From DASSUC01 sp035649895 (GTDB lineage: Bacteria > Actinomycetota > Actinomycetes > Mycobacteriales > Micromonosporaceae), in assembly GCA_035649895.1 (NCBI GenBank), contig DASRIS010000124.1, positions 1-16,808 of the forward strand: DNA of 16,808 bases, given 5' to 3'. How positions within the stretch are numbered: position 1 is the first letter of the stretch; every line of letters starts with the position of its first letter. The position numbers were made by a program, and so were the translations under genes. This document shows positions 1 to 6,894 of the stretch, piece by piece. Under the pieces are notes generated by a model. That model was not told where the DNA came from. It worked only from the letters and a program-made list of their open reading frames with translations, and did not search any database.

Positions 1-1
1 C

Positions 2-1516
2 AATGGGGACGTCGAGATCAGCGGTTCACTGCCGACCGCGCTGCACCGTGGTTCGGCCTACCTGACCCACCCGGTCTTCCACGCCCACCGGTCGGAGACC
101 GCGATGCTGCGGTACCTGCGGTCGCTGGCCGACAAGGACTACGCACTCGACCGCGGGATGATCCCGCTCGGCTCGTGCACGATGAAGCTCAACGCGACCA
201 CCGAGATGGAGCCGGTCAGCTGGCCGGGCTTTGCCGCCATGCACCCGTACGCCCCGGCGGCGCAGGCGCCCGGCTACGCCGCCCTCGTCGGGCAGCTGGA
301 GCGGTGGCTGGCGGAGCTGACCGGGTACGACGCGGTCAGCGTGCAGCCCAACGCCGGGTCCCAGGGCGAGCTGGCCGGGCTGCTGGCGATCCGGGCCTAC
401 CACCGCGACCGCGGCGAGGCCGACCGGGACGTGTGCCTGATCCCCTCCAGCGCGCACGGCACCAACGCGGCGAGCGCGACCATGGCCGGCATGCGGGTGG
501 TCGTGGTCGCCTGCGACGAGCAGGGCAACGTGGACCTCGCCGACCTGGACCGGCGCATCGCCGAGCACCCCTCGCGGGTGGCCGCCGCGATGGTCACCTA
601 CCCCTCCACCCACGGCGTGTACGAGGCCGGCATCGCCCAGCTCTGCGCCAAGGTGCACGAGGCCGGTGGCCAGGTGTACGTGGACGGCGCGAACCTCAAC
701 GCCCTGCTCGGCTTCGCCAAGCCGGGCCTGTTCGGGGCGGACGTGTCACACCTCAACCTGCACAAGACGTTCTGCATCCCGCACGGCGGCGGTGGCCCGG
801 GCGTCGGGCCGCTGGCGGTCCGCGGGCACCTCGCCCGCTACCTGCCCGGGGACCCGCTGGCCCGGCCCGGCCAGGCACCGGTCGGCCCGGTGTCGGCCGC
901 GCCGTACGGCTCGGCCGGCATCCTGCCGATCTCCTGGGCGTACCTGCGGCTGATGGGGCCGGACGGGCTGGTCCGGGCCACCGGCGCGGCGGTGCTCGCC
1001 GCCAACTACGCGGCCGCCCGGCTGCGGGCGCACTACCCGGTGCTCTACAGCGGCAACAAGGGGCTGGTCGCCCACGAGTGCATCCTGGACCTGCGCCCGA
1101 TCACCCGGGCCACCGGCGTCACAGTGGACGACGTGGCCAAGCGCCTTGTCGACTACGGCTTCCACGCGCCGACGATGTCGTTCCCGGTGCCCGGCACGCT
1201 GATGGTGGAGCCGACGGAGAGCGAGGACCTCACCGAGCTCGACCGGTTCTGCGACGCGATGGTGGCGATCCGGGCCGAGATCGACAAGGTGGCCTCCGGC
1301 GAGTGGCCGAAGGAGGACAACCCGCTGGCCAACGCGCCGCATACGGCCGCGATGGTGGCCGGGGACGACTGGCCGCATCCGTACCCGCGGTCGGTGGCGG
1401 CCTACCCGGCGGGCGTGCCGGTCGGGAAGTACTGGCCACCGGTGCGGCGGGTCGAGGGTGCGTACGGCGACCGGCACCTGGTCTGCGCCTGCCCGCCGGT
1501 CTCGGACTACGCCTAG
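2..1516 (+). CDS. gcvP: Glycine dehydrogenase (decarboxylating), P-protein, C-terminal part (5' end outside window)
   Basis: The PLP-dependent P-protein of the glycine cleavage system decarboxylates glycine and passes the aminomethyl group to the lipoyl H-protein. The frame is open from base 2, so only about the last 504 residues of a protein that is usually about 950 residues are present. The PLP-binding lysine lies in the conserved HLNLHKTFCIPHGGGGPG stretch (Lys codon at 764-766). Other family marks are GSCTMKLNATTEM near 160-210, QPNAGSQGE near 343-369, and SSAHGTNAASA near 445-480. The C-terminus (LVCACPPVSDYA) is typical and ends at TAG 1514-1516. The next gene is convergent, so gcvP is the last gene of its transcript here. 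No disruption is visible. The identification is secure; only the N-terminal half cannot be judged. Confidence 0.97.
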   Translation, partial: NGDVEISGSLPTALHRGSAYLTHPVFHAHRSETAMLRYLRSLADKDYALDRGMIPLGSCTMKLNATTEMEPVSWPGFAAMHPYAPAAQAPGYAALVGQLERWLAELTGYDAVSVQPNAGSQGELAGLLAIRAYHRDRGEADRDVCLIPSSAHGTNAASATMAGMRVVVVACDEQGNVDLADLDRRIAEHPSRVAAAMVTYPSTHGVYEAGIAQLCAKVHEAGGQVYVDGANLNALLGFAKPGLFGADVSHLNLHKTFCIPHGGGGPGVGPLAVRGHLARYLPGDPLARPGQAPVGPVSAAPYGSAGILPISWAYLRLMGPDGLVRATGAAVLAANYAAARLRAHYPVLYSGNKGLVAHECILDLRPITRATGVTVDDVAKRLVDYGFHAPTMSFPVPGTLMVEPTESEDLTELDRFCDAMVAIRAEIDKVASGEWPKEDNPLANAPHTAAMVAGDDWPHPYPRSVAAYPAGVPVGKYWPPVRRVEGAYGDRHLVCACPPVSDYA

Positions 1517-1538
1517 CATCGGCGCCGGCGGGCGGCGG

Positions 1539-1760
1539 TCAGGCGGCCAGCGCTGCTGCCACGGGGATGGGCGCGTGCCGCGCCGGGCCGCGGTGGGGGG
1601 CGATCGACCGGCCGTCGGGCAGCAGCTCGCCGGTGTCGTCGAAGACGATCACGCCGTTGCAGAGCAGGGTCCAGCCCTGCTGCGGGAAGGACGCGAGCGC
1701 CCTAGCGGCGTCCCGGTCCACCGCTTCGGCAGGCGGACAGGACGGCTGGTGTGCACACAT
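1539..1760 (-). CDS. Small DUF5999-type protein, 73 aa
   Basis: This is a 73-residue protein beginning MCAHQPSCPPAEAVDRDAAR, with a central QGWTLLCNGVIVFDDTGELLPDG segment. I recognise the pattern (short N-terminal Cys/His cluster, then the W-x-L-L-C-N-G core) from small actinobacterial proteins annotated DUF5999; this is recall, not a search. Function is unknown. Cys2, His4 and Cys8 could in principle bind a metal, which is inference. The ATG at 1760 was chosen over the longer open frame reaching 2258 because the family starts at this Met and GGAGAG lies about 8 bases upstream. The gene is convergent with gcvP (22-bp gap) and divergent from the pabB-like gene. The 118 bp from 1761 to 1878 should hold both promoters, but I see no clear -35/-10 pair. 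Confidence 0.85.
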   Translation of the reverse strand: MCAHQPSCPPAEAVDRDAARALASFPQQGWTLLCNGVIVFDDTGELLPDGRSIAPHRGPARHAPIPVAAALAA

Positions 1761-1878
1761 GAGGGGCTCTCCGCGGTTTGCGCAAGTGCGGTTGTGCGAG
1801 GGGTGGGTGTTACGTGAAAATGTGGGGTCGGGCCAGTGCCGGCGGCCACCAGACCAGTGACGCACGGTACCAGGCACC

Positions 1879-3312
1879 ATGACGCGGGTTCGAGCAAGTA
1901 CCGGTCCGAGCCTGGCAGAGTCCGCTGATCGGATGAGCCTCCTTGGTCCGCTCGTGCCGGGTGGTGTGGCGCTCCCCGTCGACTGTCCTCCGGGGGCTCC
2001 GCGGCGGTGCGCAGGCCGGCTGCGGGAGTGGTCCCGCCTCGAGTGGCGGGTCGGCGACGGCGGGGACCCCGCTGCGCTGGTGACCACGTTCCTCGAGGAT
2101 GCTGGCCTGCGGGTCGGCGACCTGTCACCGACCCGGGTCAACGGTAGCTCCCGCCAGCACGGTCCGGATGACGGATTGTGCGGCGCCGCCCTGCTGGTCT
2201 CCGCCGCGGCCGGGGCGGTGCTGGCCGGCGGCGCGCCGGGACCGGCGAGCCCGGCCACCGCCGTACCGGATGTCGTCGCCGTCGTGTACGGGCACGGCCC
2301 GCCGGCCCGCCATGGGCAGGTCCCGGCGGTCTGCTGCGGGCAGGGCGCGGCGGCCCGCCCGTGGCCGCCCGCCGCGGCGGGCCGATGGGGGCGGGGCCTG
2401 GTGACCGGGCTGCGGGTGGCCGACGGCGACGGCGGCGCTGGGTGGCCGCAGGGCGGCGGCGGCGCCCGCGGGTGGCCGCAGGGCGGCGGCGGGGCCGGAG
2501 GCTGGCGGGTCGGGGCGTGGGTGCCCAGCTGGGACCCTGCCGAGCACGCCGCAGCCGTGGCGAAGGTCCGGGAGGCGATCTCCCGCGGCGACGTCTACCA
2601 GGTCAACCTCGTCGGGCACGCGAGCGCGCCGTGGGCCGGGGACCCGTCCCGAGCGCTGCGGCGGGTGGCGGCCCTGTCCGGCGCCCGGTACGGCGGCGTT
2701 GTCAGCGGCGCCGGGTGGCTGGTGGCGTGCGCGTCACCGGAGACCCTGGTGCAGGTGGTTGCGGGCCGGGTGCGTACCGGACCGATCAAGGGCACCCGAC
2801 CGGCCACAGTGGAGGGTCGCGCGCAGCTGCTCGCCTCGGCGAAGGAGCGTGCGGAGCACGTGATGATCGTCGACCTGGTCCGCAACGACCTCGGCCGGGT
2901 GGCCACGACCGGCAGCGTACGGGTGGACGAGCTGTACGCCGTACGCCGCTGGTGCGACCTGTGGCAGGCCGAGTCGGTGGTCTCCGCCCGGCTCGCCGCC
3001 GGGGTGGGCCTGGCCGGGCTGCTGCGTGCCGTGTGCCCGGCCGGCTCGGTGACCGGCGCGCCCAAGCTGGCCGCTGTCGACACCATCGCCCGGCTGGAGC
3101 CGGTGGGCCGGGGTCCGAGCATGGGCGCGCTCGGCTGGGTCGCCGCGGACCGGGTCGACCTTGGCCTGACCATCCGCACGGTCGCCCTCGACGAGCAGCG
3201 GGCGCACGTGTGGGCCGGTGGTGGGGTCACCTGGGGCAGCGACCCGGCGGCCGAGGTGGCTGAGGCCGCGGCGAAGGCGGCGCCCCTGCTGGCCGCCCTG
3301 GGCGGCGCGTGA
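1879..3312 (+). CDS. pabB: Aminodeoxychorismate synthase component I (PabB type)
   Basis: A chorismate-utilising enzyme that would aminate chorismate to 4-amino-4-deoxychorismate for folate (PABA) synthesis. The C-terminal chorismate-binding domain spans about residues 220-475. Its marks are GDVYQVNL (238-244), ASPETLVQV (285-293), GPIKGTRP (301-308), VDLVRNDLGR (331-340) and CPAGSVTGAPKL (386-397). The PIKGT lysine (Lys304) separates PabB from anthranilate synthase TrpE, which has PIAGT. The N-terminal 200 residues are poorly conserved and hold a Gly/Trp/Pro repeat linker. No pabA or pabC homologue is in the window, so this copy is unlinked or belongs to a pathway elsewhere. The start is uncertain: ATG 1879 has no clear ribosome site, and ATG 1933 (MSLLGPLVPGG) is equally possible. 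Confidence 0.9.
   Translation: MTRVRASTGPSLAESADRMSLLGPLVPGGVALPVDCPPGAPRRCAGRLREWSRLEWRVGDGGDPAALVTTFLEDAGLRVGDLSPTRVNGSSRQHGPDDGLCGAALLVSAAAGAVLAGGAPGPASPATAVPDVVAVVYGHGPPARHGQVPAVCCGQGAAARPWPPAAAGRWGRGLVTGLRVADGDGGAGWPQGGGGARGWPQGGGGAGGWRVGAWVPSWDPAEHAAAVAKVREAISRGDVYQVNLVGHASAPWAGDPSRALRRVAALSGARYGGVVSGAGWLVACASPETLVQVVAGRVRTGPIKGTRPATVEGRAQLLASAKERAEHVMIVDLVRNDLGRVATTGSVRVDELYAVRRWCDLWQAESVVSARLAAGVGLAGLLRAVCPAGSVTGAPKLAAVDTIARLEPVGRGPSMGALGWVAADRVDLGLTIRTVALDEQRAHVWAGGGVTWGSDPAAEVAEAAAKAAPLLAALGGA
2441..2492 (+). repeat. 30-bp tandem repeat in the pabB linker
   Basis: The 22-mer at 2441-2462 (GGTGGCCGCAGGGCGGCGGC plus GG) recurs at 2471-2492, a 30-bp period. It encodes GWPQGGGGAR followed by GWPQGGGGAG. 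It lies between the variable N-terminal region and the chorismate-binding domain, so it probably adds a flexible linker. The unit is a multiple of three, so copy-number change would not shift the frame. Confidence 0.85.
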
Positions 3313-3316
3313 GGGC

Positions 3317-3342
3317 CGGCGCCGGCGGCTCAGCCGGCGCCG
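3317..3342. terminator. Shared hairpin between convergent genes
   Basis: A perfect 10-bp inverted repeat pairs 3317-3326 with 3333-3342 around a 6-nt loop. It starts 5 bases after the pabB-like stop, and its loop contains the stop codon of the convergent VWA gene (3330-3332). There is no T-run, which is common for actinobacterial hairpin terminators. It could act in both directions. The structure is seen in the sequence; termination is inferred. Confidence 0.6.
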
Positions 3343-5126
3343 CCGAAGATGGCTGAGATCAGCACCTGGTCGATGTCGAACACCTCGCGTGAGGAGCGGG
3401 CCGTCGCTCCAGTGATCCGGGAGATCTCCTGCAGCGTGGCGAAGTCGACGTCGTTGCCGAAGCCGATGAGGACCACCGGGACCCGGTGGTCGGGGTCCTT
3501 GCTGTTCTTCGTCAGCTGGTCGCGCAGCGCCGCTATGGTCATCCCGCCGGTGGTGTCGTCGTTCCTGCCGTCGGTGAGCAGCACCACCAGGTTGGTGGCG
3601 TTCTTGCGGTAGCTGTCGAGGAGGGCTTCCTGGGCCGCTGCGATGGTGTCGTAGAGCCCGGTGTCCCCGGCCGGCTGGAGGTTGTCGACCCCGGCCAGCA
3701 GCGCGTCCTTGCGGGTCCGGTTGCCCACCGGGTCGCCGAGCGCGCCGACCGGGACCACCGTGCGGTAGTCGCGGGTGCCGTTCTGCCGGGTGGAGAACGC
3801 CCACAGCCCCACGTGCGCGTCCGCGGGGAAGAGCGCGAGCGCGTCCCGGGCGGCCCGCTTGGCCAGCGACAGCCGGGTCTGGCCACTGCCGGGCACCTGG
3901 TCCTTCATCGAGCCGGACACGTCGAGCACGAGCAGCAGGTTGGTCGGCTGGGTCAGCGCGGTCCAGGTGGTCAACGTGCGCGACACCGAGTCGGGCAGCA
4001 GGACCGCCCGCGGCAGGGCGGTGATCTGCGGTGCCAGGCCGTTCTGCTCGACCAGCTGGGGGCCGGGGCCCCGGTTGGGGTCGCGGAAGCCGGAGTCCAT
4101 CAGCTCCTGCTGGCCGGCTGGCCCGCGCACGTACCCCATGAACGCGTTCGCGACCTCCTTCGCCTGGGCCTTGGCCCAGGGCGCGTCGAGGACCAGGAAC
4201 GGGTGGTCGGCCTCGATCGTGCCGTTGTTCGGGTAGACCGCGACCAGCGATACCCGCGGGTTGCGCAGGTTGTGGTTGAGCACGTCCTGCTCGAAGGCGG
4301 GGAAGGCGGAGACGTACTGCAGGGCCGCCGCCTCGCTCTGGTCGCCGGCCCGCTTGAGCTCGCTGAGGATCTGGTCGGTCGACTGGAGGTAGGGGCGCAT
4401 CACCTGCTTGAGCTTGAGGACCGTCTCCTGCTCCTCGGCCGAGACGTCGCTGTCGTCGTTGGCGTCGATGATGGCGGTCAGCCCCAGCAGCCCGGCTGTC
4501 GACCTGGCCGGGTCGGTCATGCCGAACTTGAACGGTCCCCACGGCTTGCCCAGCGACGACCAGCCGCTCGGGTCGCCGGCGAACTTGGTGATGATGTCCT
4601 GCCAGCTCAGCTTCACGCCGGGCCAGCCGAGCGCCTGGGCCATGGGCTTGGGCATGGCGATCACGACCGGGGAGCGGGCGATGCTCGGCTGCCGGTCGGG
4701 GAGCATCCGCTCGGCGTCGGCGTCGATGGCGGCCCGGCGGACCCACGCGGTCGACTGCGGCACCCACGCGTCCGGGGCCGGGCCGTTGGCCTTGGCGTCC
4801 CAGTCCTCCTGAAGCGCCTGGGCCATCAGCGCGGAGTCCTTCGCCGTCACCTCCACCGAGGCGCACACGCCGTCCACGTCCGGCTCGGTCGTGGCCCAGC
4901 GGCGGGCCAGGTTCTCCAGGATCGTGGCGGTGGCGGTGGAGGCGATGATCGAGGCCTTGGCCGACCCGGAGCACGACTGCCGGACCAGGTGCAGGTAACC
5001 AGCGGTGAAGCCGGAGAGCACCAGGACGACGACGACGGAGATCACAATCCATGGCGCCACGTTCAGCCGGCGCCGCGGGCCGCCGCGACGGTGCGACCGA
5101 ACGGTTGCGGGACGGCCGTACGCCAT
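3330..5126 (-). CDS. Membrane-anchored protein with solute-binding-like region and von Willebrand factor A domain
   Basis: A 598-residue protein. A basic N-terminus (residues 1-22) precedes one hydrophobic segment (about 25-45, WIVISVVVVLVLSGFTAGY), so most of the protein should lie outside the membrane. Residues about 55-340 resemble an extracellular solute-binding-like fold. The VWA domain starts near 396 and carries a full MIDAS metal site: D402-V-S404-G-S406, Thr489 in GDTGLYDT and Asp519 in LLTDGRNDD. A divalent cation and a protein ligand are therefore expected; the partner is unknown. GGAGG lies 8 bases before ATG 5126, supporting the start. The gene stands alone, convergent with the pabB-like gene. 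Surface-protein homologues exist in many actinobacteria, but I know of no assigned substrate. Confidence 0.85.
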   Translation of the reverse strand: MAYGRPATVRSHRRGGPRRRLNVAPWIVISVVVVLVLSGFTAGYLHLVRQSCSGSAKASIIASTATATILENLARRWATTEPDVDGVCASVEVTAKDSALMAQALQEDWDAKANGPAPDAWVPQSTAWVRRAAIDADAERMLPDRQPSIARSPVVIAMPKPMAQALGWPGVKLSWQDIITKFAGDPSGWSSLGKPWGPFKFGMTDPARSTAGLLGLTAIIDANDDSDVSAEEQETVLKLKQVMRPYLQSTDQILSELKRAGDQSEAAALQYVSAFPAFEQDVLNHNLRNPRVSLVAVYPNNGTIEADHPFLVLDAPWAKAQAKEVANAFMGYVRGPAGQQELMDSGFRDPNRGPGPQLVEQNGLAPQITALPRAVLLPDSVSRTLTTWTALTQPTNLLLVLDVSGSMKDQVPGSGQTRLSLAKRAARDALALFPADAHVGLWAFSTRQNGTRDYRTVVPVGALGDPVGNRTRKDALLAGVDNLQPAGDTGLYDTIAAAQEALLDSYRKNATNLVVLLTDGRNDDTTGGMTIAALRDQLTKNSKDPDHRVPVVLIGFGNDVDFATLQEISRITGATARSSREVFDIDQVLISAIFGGAG

Positions 5127-5517
5127 CGGGTGTGCCTCCGGAGGTGACTGAACGTGAGATCGGGCCCAGTTTAGGCTCTCCGCGACCGGCCATGAGGGGC
5201 CCGTCCGAACATCCCTCGCTGTGTGCGTTCGACGTTACCCAAAGTCATAACGTAGGGCGGCGGCGGCACCCGTCCGCCCTGTTGTGCCGTCCCGACCGCC
5301 TCAAGATCGCGACCAGGGTAGCGGATGTCTGGTGCGGCTGCACATCTGGCGCCCGCGATCGTGACCTTGGTCGGATGCGCCGCGACGGCAGGAAGATATA
5401 TCCCGAAGTGCCCTATACGTTAGCGGGTGGGTCGCCGGTCCAGGCGCCCGGCCCGGGTATGGGCGCCGGGCCTGACATGCCGCCAGGCCCGTTACCTGGC
5501 CTTGCCTGGCCGCCGCG
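5127..5517. other. 391-bp non-coding interval
   Basis: No convincing gene is seen here. The left end holds the leader of the VWA gene, with a strong GGAGG and a possible minus-strand -10 (TAAACT, complement of 5169-5174). A perfect 6-bp inverted repeat ACGTTA/TAACGT with a 10-nt spacer lies at 5232-5253. An AT-rich patch with the palindrome GATATATC is at 5395-5402. The right end holds hairpins downstream of the decarboxylase stop, including an imperfect stem pairing 5441-5452 with 5465-5474. Confidence 0.6.
5482..5500 (-). terminator. Hairpin after the siderophore decarboxylase gene
   Basis: A perfect 6-bp stem pairs 5482-5487 (GCCAGG) with 5495-5500 (CCTGGC) around a 7-nt loop, starting about 17 bases past the decarboxylase stop. 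A second, bulged stem (5441-5452 with 5465-5474) follows. Neither has a T-run. The pair is a plausible operon terminator for the minus-strand siderophore genes. Confidence 0.4.
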
Positions 5518-6894
5518 CTAGGGGAGAAAAACCAGCTCCGGGTACGGGTGCCGCAGGAAGTCGTGGTGCGAGACCTCCCAGCCGTACGCGCCGGTGCGGG
5601 CGAACACCAGGATGTCGCCGGCGCGCAGGAGGTCGAAGCGGCGGTCCCGGGCGAGCACGTCGCGGGGCGTGCACAGCTCCCCGGCCACGTCGACCGTTGC
5701 GTGGCGCAGCTGCGGCCGGTCGAACGGGTACGGCCACTCCTCGACCGGCAGCACCGTGCACGGGTGGCTGTAGCCCCACGCCGCCGGCAGCCGGAAGTGG
5801 TGCGTGCCCCCGCGCAGCACGGCGAACCACCGGCCGTGGACGGGCTTGAGGTCGAGCACCTCGGCGGCGTACCAGCCGGCGTCGGCGGCGAGGAAGCGCC
5901 CCGGCTCCAGCACCAGCTCGGCCCCGTCCGGCAGGTCGGCCACTGCCCGGCGCAGCCCGCCGCCGAGTACGCCGAGGTCGAGCTCGGCGGCCGTGCCGGT
6001 GTAGCCGACGCCCAGCCCACCGCCGGCGTTGACGTAGCGCAGCCGCAGCCGCAGCCTCGCGGCGGTGCGTACCGACCACTGCACGGCGTCGACGAGGAAA
6101 GCGGCGTGCGCCGCGGCGTCGGTGTTGTTGGAGACCGCGTGCAGGTGGAAGCCGATGAGGTCGAGGCCGGGCAGCGCGGCGGCGAGGGCCGCGGCCCGGT
6201 CCAGCTGAGCGGCGTCGATACCGAACGGGGTGGCCGTCCCGGTCATCGCGTGGCTGCCCGGCAGCGGTGCGCCGGGCCGGTTGACCCGCAGCGCCACCGG
6301 GACCGGCCGCCGGCTGCAGCCGTGGCCACGGCCGGGGCCGGGGGAGGCGGCGACGGCGGCGAGGGACAGCCGCCGCAGCTCGTGCAGGCTCTCGACGTGC
6401 ACCACCGCACCGGCGTCGACGGCCGCGGCGAGCTCTGCGTCGGTCTTGCCCGGCCCGCTGAACGCGACGAGCCTGCCGGTGCCCGGGCCGGCATCCCGAC
6501 CAGTGCCGGTGTCCGGACCGGTGCTGGTGTCCCGGCCGGTGCCGGTGCCGTAGTCCGTGCCGGTGCCGGTGCCGGTGCCGCAGCCGAGGGCGAGCGCCAG
6601 CTCCCCGCCGGAGGCGACCTCGAGCCCGTCCACTGTGGCCGCCACAGTGCGCACCACCTCTGGGTGGCCGTTGGCCTTGACCGCGTAGAGCAGCCGCACC
6701 CGCGGCGGCAGCACGCCGCGCAGCAGCGCGACCCGGGCCCGCAGCGTTGCGGCGTCGTAGACGTAGCCGCACACCGGGCGGGGCAGGCGACGCACCGCCG
6801 CGGCGACCCGCCCGGGCACCGGCTCCACCGGGCCGGGACCCACGGGGCCGGGACCCGCCGGGCGCGGGCCAGCGGGGCGCGGGTCAGCGGCCAT
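5518..6894 (-). CDS. Fold-type III PLP decarboxylase of a siderophore operon (SbnH/AcsE/PvsE-like)
   Basis: A 458-residue relative of diaminopimelate/ornithine decarboxylases. Lys73 in LLYAVKANGHPEV should bind PLP. Other marks are HLHAVSNN (250-257), the phosphate-binding NAGGGLGVGY (289-298), EPGRFLAADAGWY (330-342), GELCTPRD (405-412) with the Cys/Asp pair, and TGAYGWE (434-440). In known NIS pathways such enzymes decarboxylate a citryl-amino acid intermediate (SbnH: citryl-diaminopropionate). The substrate here is unknown. ATG 6894 overlaps the end of the preceding synthetase by 11 bp, indicating coupled translation. The N-terminus (1-30) is a Pro/Gly repeat, and residues 104-140 are a Gly/Thr/Asp-rich insertion absent from typical members. 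A diaminopimelate decarboxylase for lysine is unlikely, given the linkage to two NIS genes. Confidence 0.88.
   Translation of the reverse strand: MAADPRPAGPRPAGPGPVGPGPVEPVPGRVAAAVRRLPRPVCGYVYDAATLRARVALLRGVLPPRVRLLYAVKANGHPEVVRTVAATVDGLEVASGGELALALGCGTGTGTGTDYGTGTGRDTSTGPDTGTGRDAGPGTGRLVAFSGPGKTDAELAAAVDAGAVVHVESLHELRRLSLAAVAASPGPGRGHGCSRRPVPVALRVNRPGAPLPGSHAMTGTATPFGIDAAQLDRAAALAAALPGLDLIGFHLHAVSNNTDAAAHAAFLVDAVQWSVRTAARLRLRLRYVNAGGGLGVGYTGTAAELDLGVLGGGLRRAVADLPDGAELVLEPGRFLAADAGWYAAEVLDLKPVHGRWFAVLRGGTHHFRLPAAWGYSHPCTVLPVEEWPYPFDRPQLRHATVDVAGELCTPRDVLARDRRFDLLRAGDILVFARTGAYGWEVSHHDFLRHPYPELVFLP
6503..6580 (-). repeat. Imperfect hexanucleotide repeat (CCGGTG)n inside the decarboxylase
   Basis: A run of imperfect GTGCCG/CCGGTG units encodes GTGTGTGTDYGTGTGRDTST-type sequence (about residues 105-138). 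It interrupts the loop that in relatives leads directly to the (F)SGPGKT motif. The 6-bp period keeps the frame, so length changes would alter a loop without breaking the protein. Confidence 0.75.

Noticed and set aside
2734..5193. 819-codon open frame on the minus strand across the pabB-like 3' end and the VWA gene
   Set aside because: Its protein is Arg/Gly/Pro-rich low complexity, a typical out-of-frame product of GC-rich DNA, and it conflicts with two well-supported genes.
5518..6894. Lysine-pathway diaminopimelate decarboxylase (lysA), with the DapA-like gene as dapA
   Set aside because: The decarboxylase is coupled to NIS synthetases, and the DapA-like protein lacks the DHDPS carboxylate-binding Arg; the two lie on opposite strands in separate operons.
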